Source: Thermocrinis sp.
Lineage (GTDB): Bacteria; Aquificota; Aquificia; Aquificales; Aquificaceae
Reading direction: 5' to 3'
Assembly: GCA_009903855.1 (NCBI GenBank)
Contig: WYEK01000015.1
Span: 1-11,404, forward strand
DNA: 11,404 bases
How positions within the stretch are numbered: position 1 is the stretch's first letter; each line of letters opens with the position of its first letter. Of the stretch, positions 1 through 7,060 are shown piece by piece. The notes under the pieces are model-generated. The model ran no database searches, had not been told where the DNA came from, and saw only the letters and a program-made list of their open reading frames with translations. The position numbers and the translations under genes are program-made.

Positions 1-1
1 T

Positions 2-466
2 GCGGATGTTTATATGGTTTGTAGAAAAACCTACTACCTCGGTAAATTCCTTGAGCACACTTGGTATCCCGAATGGAGGGTTCGGCTTTTTAAAAAGGGT
101 TTGGTGAGGTTTGAGGGAGATCTCCACGAGCAAGCCGTCTTCAAAGGAGAGGCACACAAGCTACAGGGAGACCTCTATCACTACTCTTATGAGAGTCTGT
201 ACCATCAGTATGAGAAGACCTTAAAGTATGCAAAGATAATGGCGGAATCTTACCATAAGAAGGGCAAAAAGTTTAGGCTTTACAACCTTCTGTTTAACCC
301 ACTGTGGAGCTTTTTTAAGGTTTATTTTCTTCAAAGGGGCTTTTTGGATGGTGTTAGAGGCTTTTTGGTAGCCTTCTCCTCATTTTTTTATACCTTTTTA
401 AAATACCTGTTTCTCCTTGAGCTTGGGTTAAAAGAGAAACACAAAGAGAACCTTTGGAAGAGATGA
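2..466 (+). CDS. Family 2 glycosyltransferase, C-terminal part (5'-truncated by window edge)
   Basis: The frame is open from base 2 and runs into the first internal ATG (14) without a break, so the true start lies left of the window. About 154 residues are visible. The sequence reads like the C-terminal half of the small GT2 enzymes related to WaaE/KdtX, which add sugars to lipopolysaccharide core: a WYPEWRVRLF stretch, then an acidic-LHE motif (GDLHEQ), then a His-Tyr-Ser stretch and a Lys/Tyr-rich helix. A long aromatic, hydrophobic segment (about residues 100-145) suggests association with the inner face of the cytoplasmic membrane. The basic tail ends at TGA 464-466. The nucleotide-sugar binding N-terminus is outside the window, so donor and acceptor cannot be named. 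The gene converges on the minus-strand peptide gene that ends at 467, with no spacer. Confidence 0.75.
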   Translation, partial: ADVYMVCRKTYYLGKFLEHTWYPEWRVRLFKKGLVRFEGDLHEQAVFKGEAHKLQGDLYHYSYESLYHQYEKTLKYAKIMAESYHKKGKKFRLYNLLFNPLWSFFKVYFLQRGFLDGVRGFLVAFSSFFYTFLKYLFLLELGLKEKHKENLWKR

Positions 467-565
467 TTACTTGCTTAGCACGCTTCTCAGCCATCTAAAG
501 GCAAAGCCGGAGAGGAAAAGAACAGTTATCAAACCTATGAAGGCCAAGATCAAGAACCACTTCAA
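467..565 (-). CDS. Small single-pass membrane peptide (32 aa), TTG start, translationally coupled to fumA
   Basis: An open frame of 32 codons starts with TTG at 565-563 and ends with TAA at 469-467. It encodes a hydrophobic segment (about residues 3-23, FLILAFIGLITVLFLSGF) followed by a basic tail (RWLRSVLSK). A full GGAGG Shine-Dalgarno sequence lies at 577-573, inside the last fumA codons, exactly 7 bases before the TTG. The TTG overlaps the fumA TGA by two bases, a classic layout for coupled translation. More positive charge after the membrane segment favours an N-out/C-in orientation. It is far below usual gene-calling length limits. I do not recognise a family. By size and shape it resembles accessory subunits of membrane complexes (CydX or KdpF style), but nothing ties it to a specific complex. 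That it is expressed is inferred from the SD spacing and the purely membrane-like composition. Confidence 0.6.
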   Translation of the reverse strand: MKWFLILAFIGLITVLFLSGFAFRWLRSVLSK

Positions 566-1410
566 AGCTCCACCTCCGCATGCCTTGATGCATGACATTG
601 AATATTCACCGCTACGGGCAAAGACGCTATATGGCACGGATAAAGCTCCACCTTCACATCAATGGCTGTTGTGGTGCCACCAAAGCCCATGGGTCCCCAT
701 CCGATCTTGTTGATCTCCTCAAGGAGCTCCTCCTCTATCCTTCTCGCTACAGGGTCTTTGCTTCTCTCTCCCACCGGTCTAAGCAGGGCTTTTTTTGCAA
801 GCAAAGCACAATACTCAAAGTTTCCACCTATGCCCACACCCACCGTAAAGGGAGGACACGCATTAGGACCTGCCAGCTTTACCGTTTCCAGAACGAACCT
901 TTTTACTCCCTCCCATCCATCGGCAGGCTTTAGCATTGCCAACCGTGAAGTGTTTTCTGAACCCGCACCCTTTGGAGCAAAGATGAGCTTTAACTTATCG
1001 CCGGGAACAACTTCATAATGTATTATGGGTGGTGTGTTGTCCTTTGTGTTCTTTCTTTCAAAAACAGGGTCATAGACCATAGAAGCCCTAAGGTAGCCCT
1101 CCGTGTATGCCCGCCTTACGCCTTCCTCTATAGCATCCCTCAGAGAACCTCCCACCACGCAGACATCCTGCCCTATCTCCACAAAAACTACCGCCACACC
1201 TGTATCCTGACAGTAAGCCATCTCCTCCTTTTCTGCAGCCTCTGCGTTTAGCAAAATTTGCCTGAGAACCTCCCTTCCCAGTTCAGACTCTTCCCTTTCC
1301 AAAGCCTGCTGGAAGGCATGAACCACATCTCTGGGCAATTTATAGTTTGCCCTAAGGGCAATTTCCTTCACCGCTTCTACTATCCTTTCATATTCAATTT
1401 CCCTCGGCAT
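562..1410 (-). CDS. fumA: Fumarate hydratase class I, alpha subunit (N-terminal domain type)
   Basis: The 282-residue product is the catalytic alpha subunit of the two-subunit, [4Fe-4S]-dependent class I fumarase, which interconverts fumarate and malate in the cytoplasm. In an autotrophic Aquificales cell it would act in the reductive TCA cycle. Visible signatures: MAYCQDTG around Cys67, KGAGSENTSRLAML at 147-160, GPNACPPFTVGVGIGG around Cys185, and the C-terminal IQCHASRHAEVEL around Cys272. Cys67, Cys185 and Cys272 are the expected cluster ligands. The length matches separate alpha subunits; the beta subunit that completes the active site is not in this window. A related possibility is L(+)-tartrate dehydratase alpha, but fumarase is more likely. 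The ATG at 1410 has no clear Shine-Dalgarno sequence, and a -10-like box ends 7 bases upstream. The stop overlaps the TTG of the small membrane peptide gene. Confidence 0.9.
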   Translation of the reverse strand: MPREIEYERIVEAVKEIALRANYKLPRDVVHAFQQALEREESELGREVLRQILLNAEAAEKEEMAYCQDTGVAVVFVEIGQDVCVVGGSLRDAIEEGVRRAYTEGYLRASMVYDPVFERKNTKDNTPPIIHYEVVPGDKLKLIFAPKGAGSENTSRLAMLKPADGWEGVKRFVLETVKLAGPNACPPFTVGVGIGGNFEYCALLAKKALLRPVGERSKDPVARRIEEELLEEINKIGWGPMGFGGTTTAIDVKVELYPCHIASLPVAVNIQCHASRHAEVEL

Positions 1411-1417
1411 AGCTTAT

Positions 1418-1445
1418 ATATTAACGCATCATAAGAAATACGCAA
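1418..1445 (-). promoter_or_regulatory. Possible fumA promoter giving a leaderless mRNA
   Basis: In the 46-base gap between the endonuclease stop and fumA, the minus strand carries TTGCGT (1445-1440), a 16-base spacer and TAATAT (1423-1418). Transcription starting about 7 bases downstream would begin at or beside the fumA ATG (1410). No Shine-Dalgarno sequence precedes that ATG. The match to consensus is only moderate, and TATGAT at 1433-1428 is an alternative -10 element without a good -35. Confidence 0.3.
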
Positions 1446-1456
1446 GAATGCACCAT

Positions 1457-2428
1457 TTAGTAAAGTCCCACCGACTTTAAAAACTCTTCCCAACTACTGC
1501 GTGTGTATTTTAGCTCATCTATCCTAACCAAGTGCCTTTCCTCTCTTACTACTCCCAAATATTCAAGCAACTCTCCCTCTTTTCTCAGGTTTTCATCCGA
1601 AACTTCAAAATACCCACAAACATAACATGCAAAGTTTGTCCTTATCTGACCACATTGCCCACTGCTAAATATTCTATTTCTAATGCTATCAGCATAGAAG
1701 GCTTCTGGACCTAACCTTTCTTTAGCGAAGTCTAAGAGATTTCTAAAACCACACACCTCAATAAAGAACTGCAAAAGAGGATGAAGTGGAACGGAACATT
1801 TAACCATTATTCCGTAATCGTATCCCTTATCCGCCTCAGCCCATATACCTGCCAAACTTGGAGAAGTTTTTATGCTTATAAGTTTATTTGCGTTCTTTAT
1901 ATCGTTTACGTGCCTTTCCCTTTGCGGAGAAATATCCCAGTCCAGCTCCACATTTACATTGAACTGAGCTTCCAAAAATCTTTTGACTGCAACCTCTCCG
2001 AGCTTTCCTACAAATTGATCCACCACTATTGCCTCAAAGCTTCTTCTCCTTTCCCTAAATCCCTTTTGCATTACAGTAGCCCTACTCTCTCCTAAAAACA
2101 TGCTATAAGTGATCTCAATGGAAAAGAATAGTAGCTTAAGAATTTCAGGGTCGTCCATCCGTAATACTACCGCGTTGGGTATAAGGTTTTCCTCTAACCA
2201 CGCTTTTACTTTTAATTCATCTATATATCTCCTTTTCCCTTTTTTCTTCAGTATGCTATAACTACCGCTAATATCATCGCATCTAAGAACGGACAGTAAA
2301 AGCATTGATAAATCTTCTTCGTCAAAGGGAAGTTTATAGTCCATCTTAAGCTTGGACAAAAAGTTCCTTAAATCTTCTAACTCCTTAAACTTGTTGGGAG
2401 AAGCTAAATGTCCCTTCGTTAAGAACAT
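1457..2428 (-). CDS. Probable type II restriction endonuclease (PD-(D/E)XK-like), partner of the adjacent methyltransferase
   Basis: This 323-residue protein is not recognised as a named family. Its position, 5 bases after the stop of a DNA methyltransferase and with an AGGAGA Shine-Dalgarno inside that gene's end, makes it the likely cognate nuclease of a type II restriction-modification system. A plausible nuclease core is visible: a helix GKLGEVAVKRFLE with Glu145, then Asp176 in HVNDI, a beta strand ISIKTS with Lys187, and WAEAD with Glu198. The residue two before the lysine is Ser185 rather than Asp/Glu, as in Cfr10I/NgoMIV-type enzymes where the acid has moved downstream. Four cysteines lie close together (259, 268, 271 and, further away, 226) and might bind zinc. 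Hand counts of single 60-base lines here give 35-38% GC (lines 1561 and 2221), against 45-52% in the VWA gene, consistent with acquisition by transfer. Recognition site unknown. Confidence 0.6.
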   Translation of the reverse strand: MFLTKGHLASPNKFKELEDLRNFLSKLKMDYKLPFDEEDLSMLLLSVLRCDDISGSYSILKKKGKRRYIDELKVKAWLEENLIPNAVVLRMDDPEILKLLFFSIEITYSMFLGESRATVMQKGFRERRRSFEAIVVDQFVGKLGEVAVKRFLEAQFNVNVELDWDISPQRERHVNDIKNANKLISIKTSPSLAGIWAEADKGYDYGIMVKCSVPLHPLLQFFIEVCGFRNLLDFAKERLGPEAFYADSIRNRIFSSGQCGQIRTNFACYVCGYFEVSDENLRKEGELLEYLGVVREERHLVRIDELKYTRSSWEEFLKSVGLY

Positions 2429-2433
2429 CCAGC

Positions 2434-3672
2434 TTATCTCCTTTTCAAAACCACTAAATACTCCTTATCCATCCTCTGGTCTTCTATTCCTGTAGCAGGG
2501 TTCTTTTCGGTGGAAAACATAACCCTTGATACGATCTTGTCTATGTAAGTTTTTTCATGTACCCAATCCCCCTTGCCTTCCATGTGTTCTACGACGATCC
2601 GATGTATTGGAATCCTCTGTCCTCTTATTTTTGCTGGTCCCACAAAGATAAACATATAATCCAACACTTTCTTGGATAGCCTCTCAAATACAGAAAGAAT
2701 CGCAAAAAAGTAATTGTCATAAAGTTCAAGCAAATGTTTTTCCTCAATAAGTGTTCTGTAGGTATGGTATGTATCAGAAAAAATTTCAACTTTTGGAACA
2801 TCTCTGTATGGAATTTCTTTCTTTGCTAAGCTACGAATATAGTCCTCCTTAAAGCCCAGCCAAAAAAGTTCTAACTTTGTAGTCCTTATGTATTCCTGAG
2901 CTTGCAGGTAGGGTGGAGAAGTTATTAGGATATTCACAGGTTCTTCTAAGTCTTCCTCCAGAACATCAACACCTGCCTTTACCTTGCAATGGACCTTTTT
3001 GGGATTCAGGCTTTGATACTCCTTTAGCCTTTGCTCCAGATTTCCGAGTTCCTTTTCAAGTAGGCTATAAAATAGTGCTTTGTAATCTTCCTTTAACAGC
3101 CTTTCAACCTTCTCTTTGGCATACTTTGATTTATACAGTTTATGAACCTTCTCATCTGCATAAGAGAAATATTTTGTAAGCTTTAGAAGTGGAACTAGCA
3201 GAAGCTTTTTAGTGTATTCATCCGTAGCCTGATGGTAAAAGCCCCAAGCCTTAGAGAGAAGTGAAATAAAATCTACCGGATGCCAGTATTCAAGGTTAGA
3301 CCAGTCTGGAATAAACTCTTGAGAGTGGGCTTTAATTTTATCAACCAAGCTTTTGTCTAAAGGTTTAGGTTCTATCTCACAAAGGGAGTGAAAATATTCA
3401 AGCAGTGGGTTTAAGTCCCAAAGTTCATACTCAAGTCCGTACACCTTTGCGGTATAGCCTACTGTGCCAAACCCTGCAAACGGGTCAAAAACCTTCATGC
3501 CCTTTTTAGCATAGTTTTCCATCACAAAGGCGGGCACCTGTGGGATGAACTTTGCGGGATACTTGTAAAGTGAAAACACCCCAAAGTTAGAACTTGGGAT
3601 TTTTAAAACCGCTTTTCGGAGAAGGATTTCGTGTTCCAAAGTCTTTGACCCAGCCAACAGTTTGCCCAGCAT
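2434..3672 (-). CDS. DNA methyltransferase of a type II restriction-modification system (SPPY motif; N4-cytosine or N6-adenine)
   Basis: The 412-residue protein has the amino-methyltransferase motifs of DNA modification enzymes. KYPAKFIPQVPAF (37-49) precedes SAM-binding motif I, DPFAGFGTVG (63-72), and WDLNP (85-89) follows as the acidic motif II. Catalytic motif IV, TSPPYL, lies at 251-256. Motif I precedes motif IV, with about 180 residues between them that are probably target recognition and helical insert. SPPY is most often seen in N4-cytosine enzymes, but it does not exclude N6-adenine. The enzyme would protect host DNA from the endonuclease encoded just downstream. No Shine-Dalgarno precedes the ATG at 3672. 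A TAAAAT box overlaps the end of the upstream VWA gene, starting 15 bases before the ATG, so a private promoter is possible, as R-M cassettes often have. It lies 12 bases after the VWA stop. Confident as a DNA methyltransferase; base specificity is open. Confidence 0.85.
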   Translation of the reverse strand: MLGKLLAGSKTLEHEILLRKAVLKIPSSNFGVFSLYKYPAKFIPQVPAFVMENYAKKGMKVFDPFAGFGTVGYTAKVYGLEYELWDLNPLLEYFHSLCEIEPKPLDKSLVDKIKAHSQEFIPDWSNLEYWHPVDFISLLSKAWGFYHQATDEYTKKLLLVPLLKLTKYFSYADEKVHKLYKSKYAKEKVERLLKEDYKALFYSLLEKELGNLEQRLKEYQSLNPKKVHCKVKAGVDVLEEDLEEPVNILITSPPYLQAQEYIRTTKLELFWLGFKEDYIRSLAKKEIPYRDVPKVEIFSDTYHTYRTLIEEKHLLELYDNYFFAILSVFERLSKKVLDYMFIFVGPAKIRGQRIPIHRIVVEHMEGKGDWVHEKTYIDKIVSRVMFSTEKNPATGIEDQRMDKEYLVVLKRR

Positions 3673-3684
3673 TTAGTAGAAATT

Positions 3685-5526
3685 TTAAACCTCAGACCAA
3701 GCCCGTTTCAAATAGTTTTCTACCACTCTTAAAAAAGCCTGCCCAAGCTGAGAAACTTCTGAGATCCTTATGCCAGTGCCCTCAAAGTACTCTTCTATGT
3801 AGTTTTTCTCTTTTCCCACACCCACGCCCACTACGGGAAACTTCCCCTTAACTTCCCTCACAAGAGACCTCAAGGCATCCCCCTTTAGTCCCCTCGTAGG
3901 CTCTCCGTCCGAGAAGGCTATGAGTACACCCCTAAAATGGTTCTTTTTGCAAAAGAGCTCCAGCTCCTCCGAGCCTTGAAGGATAGCCTTTTCTAAGTTG
4001 GTACCACCGCCCAAAAGGTTTGGAAGGTTCAAGAGCTTGGATTTGATCTGCTTGTAGTCCTCGTCAAAGGACTTTAGGCTAAAAACATCCTCGCTAAAGG
4101 CGGATATGGAGAAGGGCATGTTTAAGGCGTTCAGTGTTTCACAAAAGAGCAAGAGTGCCTTTAGGGCGTTTATAGCCTTGTTTTCCTTCTTCATAGAGGA
4201 AGAAAGGTCTATTAGAAGCTTAAAGGCGAGCTTTTTTTCTTGTGGCACCTCCCTTCTCATAAAAAACTTCCCCCTCTTTATGGGCACCTCCCTCTGAATT
4301 CTCTTGTAATCTATCCGCTTGCCGATGGCATAAGAGGATTGCCAACCCTCTTCCTCCTTTGGCAAGAACTTTTCAAACTTCCTTTTAAAGGCATCCACAT
4401 AGATCCTCACATCCTTCAAAAGCCTACTGTAAGTTTTGAATTCCTCCTCGCTTAAGCCATGCTCTTTTATGTATCTTTTATCTCTATCGGATAGCTCTCC
4501 GTAGTTTTTGCTCTTGAACTTTCCCTCCAAAGCGCTGCTTAGATCCCAAGGCTTTATCAAAAACAGCAAAAAGCCCTTGTGCTCTAAATCTGTCTCTAGG
4601 GTTTTGGGCAAAAAGTTTGTTATGAACCTTAGGTCCCTCTCCACCATATCTAAGTAAGACATCTGTTTTATGTAATCTCTCATCCACTCAGGGAGGTTTT
4701 TAAGATGGGCAAGCACCTTTTCCCTTATATCTTCAGGGATCTCCTCAGCCCTGAGTTCTTTGCTATTTTGAATCACCGTCTGCAAACTTTCAGGGAGCTT
4801 TTTCAAAATATCGGTCATAATCCTACCCTTGTGGGCATCCTTTCTTACCCTTCCCCTTGCCTCTTCCAAAAGGAGGTCTATGTAGTTCAATGTTTGGGCT
4901 TGCTCAATGTAGGCCCTGTATCTGCCAAAGATTTCACCCATAAGGACTTCGTAGGCGTCCTTGCTTTTGCTCTGCAAATACTGCTGAAGGCTCCTGTAAA
5001 GTTCCCTTGAAAGCCCAGAGGAGCCAAGCCAAGCTTTTGCAAACTCCACCGCAAAGCTCTGATGTGGATATAGATCCTTTAGGTTCTTTAGGATCTCCTC
5101 CCACCTTTGCTTTAGAGCTCCCTCTGAAGAAGGATGGCTCCTTAAAATCTCCTCATCCACTCTCAAAGACTCCAAAAGGGAATATAGCACCAAAAAGACA
5201 GTGGGCGGATAGCCAAACTTGAAAACTTCCCTTTGCCCCAGCCTCCACAAAAAGAGGTCCGTGTGTAAAAGATAGTATATTTCGTGCCTCACTGAGTTTA
5301 TGGCATAATCTTCGCTCTTTTTTGAAAGCTCCAACGCATTAAAGACTACACCCTTTGGCACCTTTGCAATGGGAGGGATCTCCTCAAGCTCTCCCCTTGC
5401 CCACATCTCCAAGAGTGGAACATAAACAGGATCATATCCAGCCCCCCAGCCCTCATAAGAGGGTTCCACCATTATGCCAGTTTCCTTCTCCAAAAGGTTG
5501 GCGATAGCTTTCCACTTGTCCTTCAT
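3685..5526 (-). CDS. VWA-domain protein, NorD/CobT-like
   Basis: The 613-residue protein ends in a von Willebrand factor A domain (about 433-605) with an intact metal-ion-dependent adhesion site: DLSSS (Asp440, Ser442, Ser444), Thr509 in GGGTN and Asp540 in AFSDGEPTRG. The N-terminal 430 residues are helical and charged. They contain RHEIYYLLHTD (80-90) and, downstream, LLESLRVDEEILRS (117-130), matching in order the HExxH-like and E-D-x-R-(I/V)-E-type blocks of NorD/CobT-like proteins, though the second histidine is replaced by tyrosine. NorD/CobT proteins usually work with a MoxR-type AAA+ ATPase (NorQ, CobS) in metal insertion or enzyme maturation. No such ATPase lies in the window, so its client is unknown. 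There is no signal peptide, so it is probably cytoplasmic. It begins 6 bases after the membrane glycosyltransferase stop (weak AAGG site) and is followed 12 bases later by the methyltransferase. Confidence 0.7.
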   Translation of the reverse strand: MKDKWKAIANLLEKETGIMVEPSYEGWGAGYDPVYVPLLEMWARGELEEIPPIAKVPKGVVFNALELSKKSEDYAINSVRHEIYYLLHTDLFLWRLGQREVFKFGYPPTVFLVLYSLLESLRVDEEILRSHPSSEGALKQRWEEILKNLKDLYPHQSFAVEFAKAWLGSSGLSRELYRSLQQYLQSKSKDAYEVLMGEIFGRYRAYIEQAQTLNYIDLLLEEARGRVRKDAHKGRIMTDILKKLPESLQTVIQNSKELRAEEIPEDIREKVLAHLKNLPEWMRDYIKQMSYLDMVERDLRFITNFLPKTLETDLEHKGFLLFLIKPWDLSSALEGKFKSKNYGELSDRDKRYIKEHGLSEEEFKTYSRLLKDVRIYVDAFKRKFEKFLPKEEEGWQSSYAIGKRIDYKRIQREVPIKRGKFFMRREVPQEKKLAFKLLIDLSSSMKKENKAINALKALLLFCETLNALNMPFSISAFSEDVFSLKSFDEDYKQIKSKLLNLPNLLGGGTNLEKAILQGSEELELFCKKNHFRGVLIAFSDGEPTRGLKGDALRSLVREVKGKFPVVGVGVGKEKNYIEEYFEGTGIRISEVSQLGQAFLRVVENYLKRAWSEV

Positions 5527-5532
5527 CCAACC

Positions 5533-7026
5533 TTAAAAATATAAGCAAACACCAAACTGAGAGAAGTTCTTCTTTCTTTTGGTGTCTAACATAAACTTAA
5601 AGAGTCTTGATTCAGAGCCTTTATACAGTTCAAAGGTCTTCAAAGGCATACAGCGGTCAAAAGAACCAAGCTCAAAGATCACTATTGAACCTTTCTCGGG
5701 CGTTTGGTCCCTTATGATCTCCCTCTTTGCATAAAAAGGTAGATTATGGTTAAAGTGTCCCACCTGATAGGTTTTTAGCTCGCCCTTTGGGTCCAGCTCC
5801 ACTATAAAACTTCCCAGCTCTCTGTAATGCCTGTGTACTTCTAAGTAAGGAAGGATGGCTCCCAAAAGGAAAAGGTAAAAGACTACCGCACCAAACAGAG
5901 GTGCGAGCTTTCTTTCGAAAAGCAGTGCCAAAAGTGGCACCAAAGAGAGCAAAACCCAACCCTTGGCAAGGTCAAAGTAAAAAACACCCAAAAGGATCAC
6001 CAACGAAAAGAGAGAACACATAAAGACCGCCCAGAAGCTTTTGAGCCTTTCCCAGGGACCTTCCATCAAAAAGTGGGCGGTAATTACTGCCATGGCAGTA
6101 TAGGCAGGCATCACATAAACAGGAATTTTTTGCTTTATCAGGCTAAAAACCAGAAAAAAAGAAAGGGTCCAAACAACCACAAACCTCAGCTCCCTTCTTA
6201 AAAGAGCCCAAATCAAGGCAGGGAAGAACAGCACAGAGTAAGGCAAAAAGCTAATCAGTGTATCCAAAAGATAGAAATAGATCGGGTCTTCCCCCGCATA
6301 CACCCTTTTAAGGTTCTCTGAAAGAAAAACATTCAAAAAATCCCTTCCATTAACCAAAGCTTGGTATATATGCCACCAAAGACCCAAAAGTAAGGCAAAG
6401 GGCGTCAAAAGATAATACTTTTTGTTCAGAATTTCCCTCCGGTCCTCCAAAAGAAGGAAAATAAAAATAATCAACGCTGGCATTACAAAGGCTACTGGAC
6501 CCTTTACCAGCATGCCAAGGGAAGAAGAGAGAAAGGCAAAGACCAAAAGGGCTGTGTTTTTTGTTATGTAATAGCTATACCAGAGGGTCAGAGTAAGGGC
6601 AATGAAAAAGGCTAAAGGTATCTCTGGAGATGCATAATGGGCATTGGCAAAAAATTGCAAAGAGAGAACCACAACAAGAAAGGAGAGCAGGGCGGTTTTA
6701 AGGTTTTTTGTCAAAAGCCACGCCAAAATTCCAGACAAAAGCCCAGTGTCAAGCCCCAAAAGGGCATGAAAGAACCTCAGGGCAAACTCGTTGACGCCAA
6801 AGATATAAAAGCTCAAGCTAACCAACCAATAGGTCAAAGGAGGCTTTTCTAACCTCAGCTCCCCGTTGTATATGGGCGTTATAAAGTCCTTTGTTTCTAA
6901 CATACGCCTGCTTGCGTCCGCATAAAAGGCTTCGTTGGGTTGCCAAACCTGAAAGGCACCAAGGTTGAAAAAGTAAATCAAAAGAGAGAGAATGATCAAA
7001 AGGTAAACAGCCATCCTATATATCAT
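5533..7026 (-). CDS. ArnT/PMT-like integral membrane glycosyltransferase (GT83 type)
   Basis: The 497-residue protein has roughly a dozen hydrophobic segments and the hallmarks of the ArnT/PMT_2 family, which transfers sugars from a polyprenyl phosphate donor to lipid A or other acceptors on the outer face of the cytoplasmic membrane. The first periplasmic loop reads WQPNEAFYADASRRML (28-43), then RLEKPPLTYW (58-67). A second loop has HYASPEIPLAFF (130-141), and a conserved LVKGPVAF follows (173-180). E. coli ArnT has WQPDE and LDP at the first two places, so the first aspartate is Asn31 here and the second is Glu135. The C-terminal hundred residues form a soluble periplasmic-like domain. The start at 7026 has only a weak AGG upstream; Met5 (7014) is an alternative. 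It is divergent from accD with a 34-base gap and is the first visible gene of the minus-strand run. Acceptor and sugar are unknown. Confidence 0.8.
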   Translation of the reverse strand: MIYRMAVYLLIILSLLIYFFNLGAFQVWQPNEAFYADASRRMLETKDFITPIYNGELRLEKPPLTYWLVSLSFYIFGVNEFALRFFHALLGLDTGLLSGILAWLLTKNLKTALLSFLVVVLSLQFFANAHYASPEIPLAFFIALTLTLWYSYYITKNTALLVFAFLSSSLGMLVKGPVAFVMPALIIFIFLLLEDRREILNKKYYLLTPFALLLGLWWHIYQALVNGRDFLNVFLSENLKRVYAGEDPIYFYLLDTLISFLPYSVLFFPALIWALLRRELRFVVVWTLSFFLVFSLIKQKIPVYVMPAYTAMAVITAHFLMEGPWERLKSFWAVFMCSLFSLVILLGVFYFDLAKGWVLLSLVPLLALLFERKLAPLFGAVVFYLFLLGAILPYLEVHRHYRELGSFIVELDPKGELKTYQVGHFNHNLPFYAKREIIRDQTPEKGSIVIFELGSFDRCMPLKTFELYKGSESRLFKFMLDTKRKKNFSQFGVCLYF

Positions 7027-7060
7027 AAACCTAAACTTCCCTTAAAATTTACTCTTGCAG

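Noticed and set aside
471..713. Plus-strand frame of 80 codons after the glycosyltransferase gene
   Set aside because: It lies opposite fumA and the membrane peptide gene, has no ribosome binding site, and shows no family-like sequence; it is a shadow frame.
1018..2095. Plus-strand frames of 60-104 codons opposite fumA and the endonuclease gene
   Set aside because: Irregular composition, no ribosome binding sites, and fully overlapped by minus-strand genes with recognisable or context-supported function.
4484..4687. Minus-strand frame of 67 codons inside the VWA gene
   Set aside because: Same strand but different frame from a long intact gene, with no SD and no family resemblance.
7055..7060. 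TTG at 7055 as the accD start
   Set aside because: It adds only two residues and has no better ribosome binding site than the ATG at 7061; MGLLDRF is a more usual AccD beginning.
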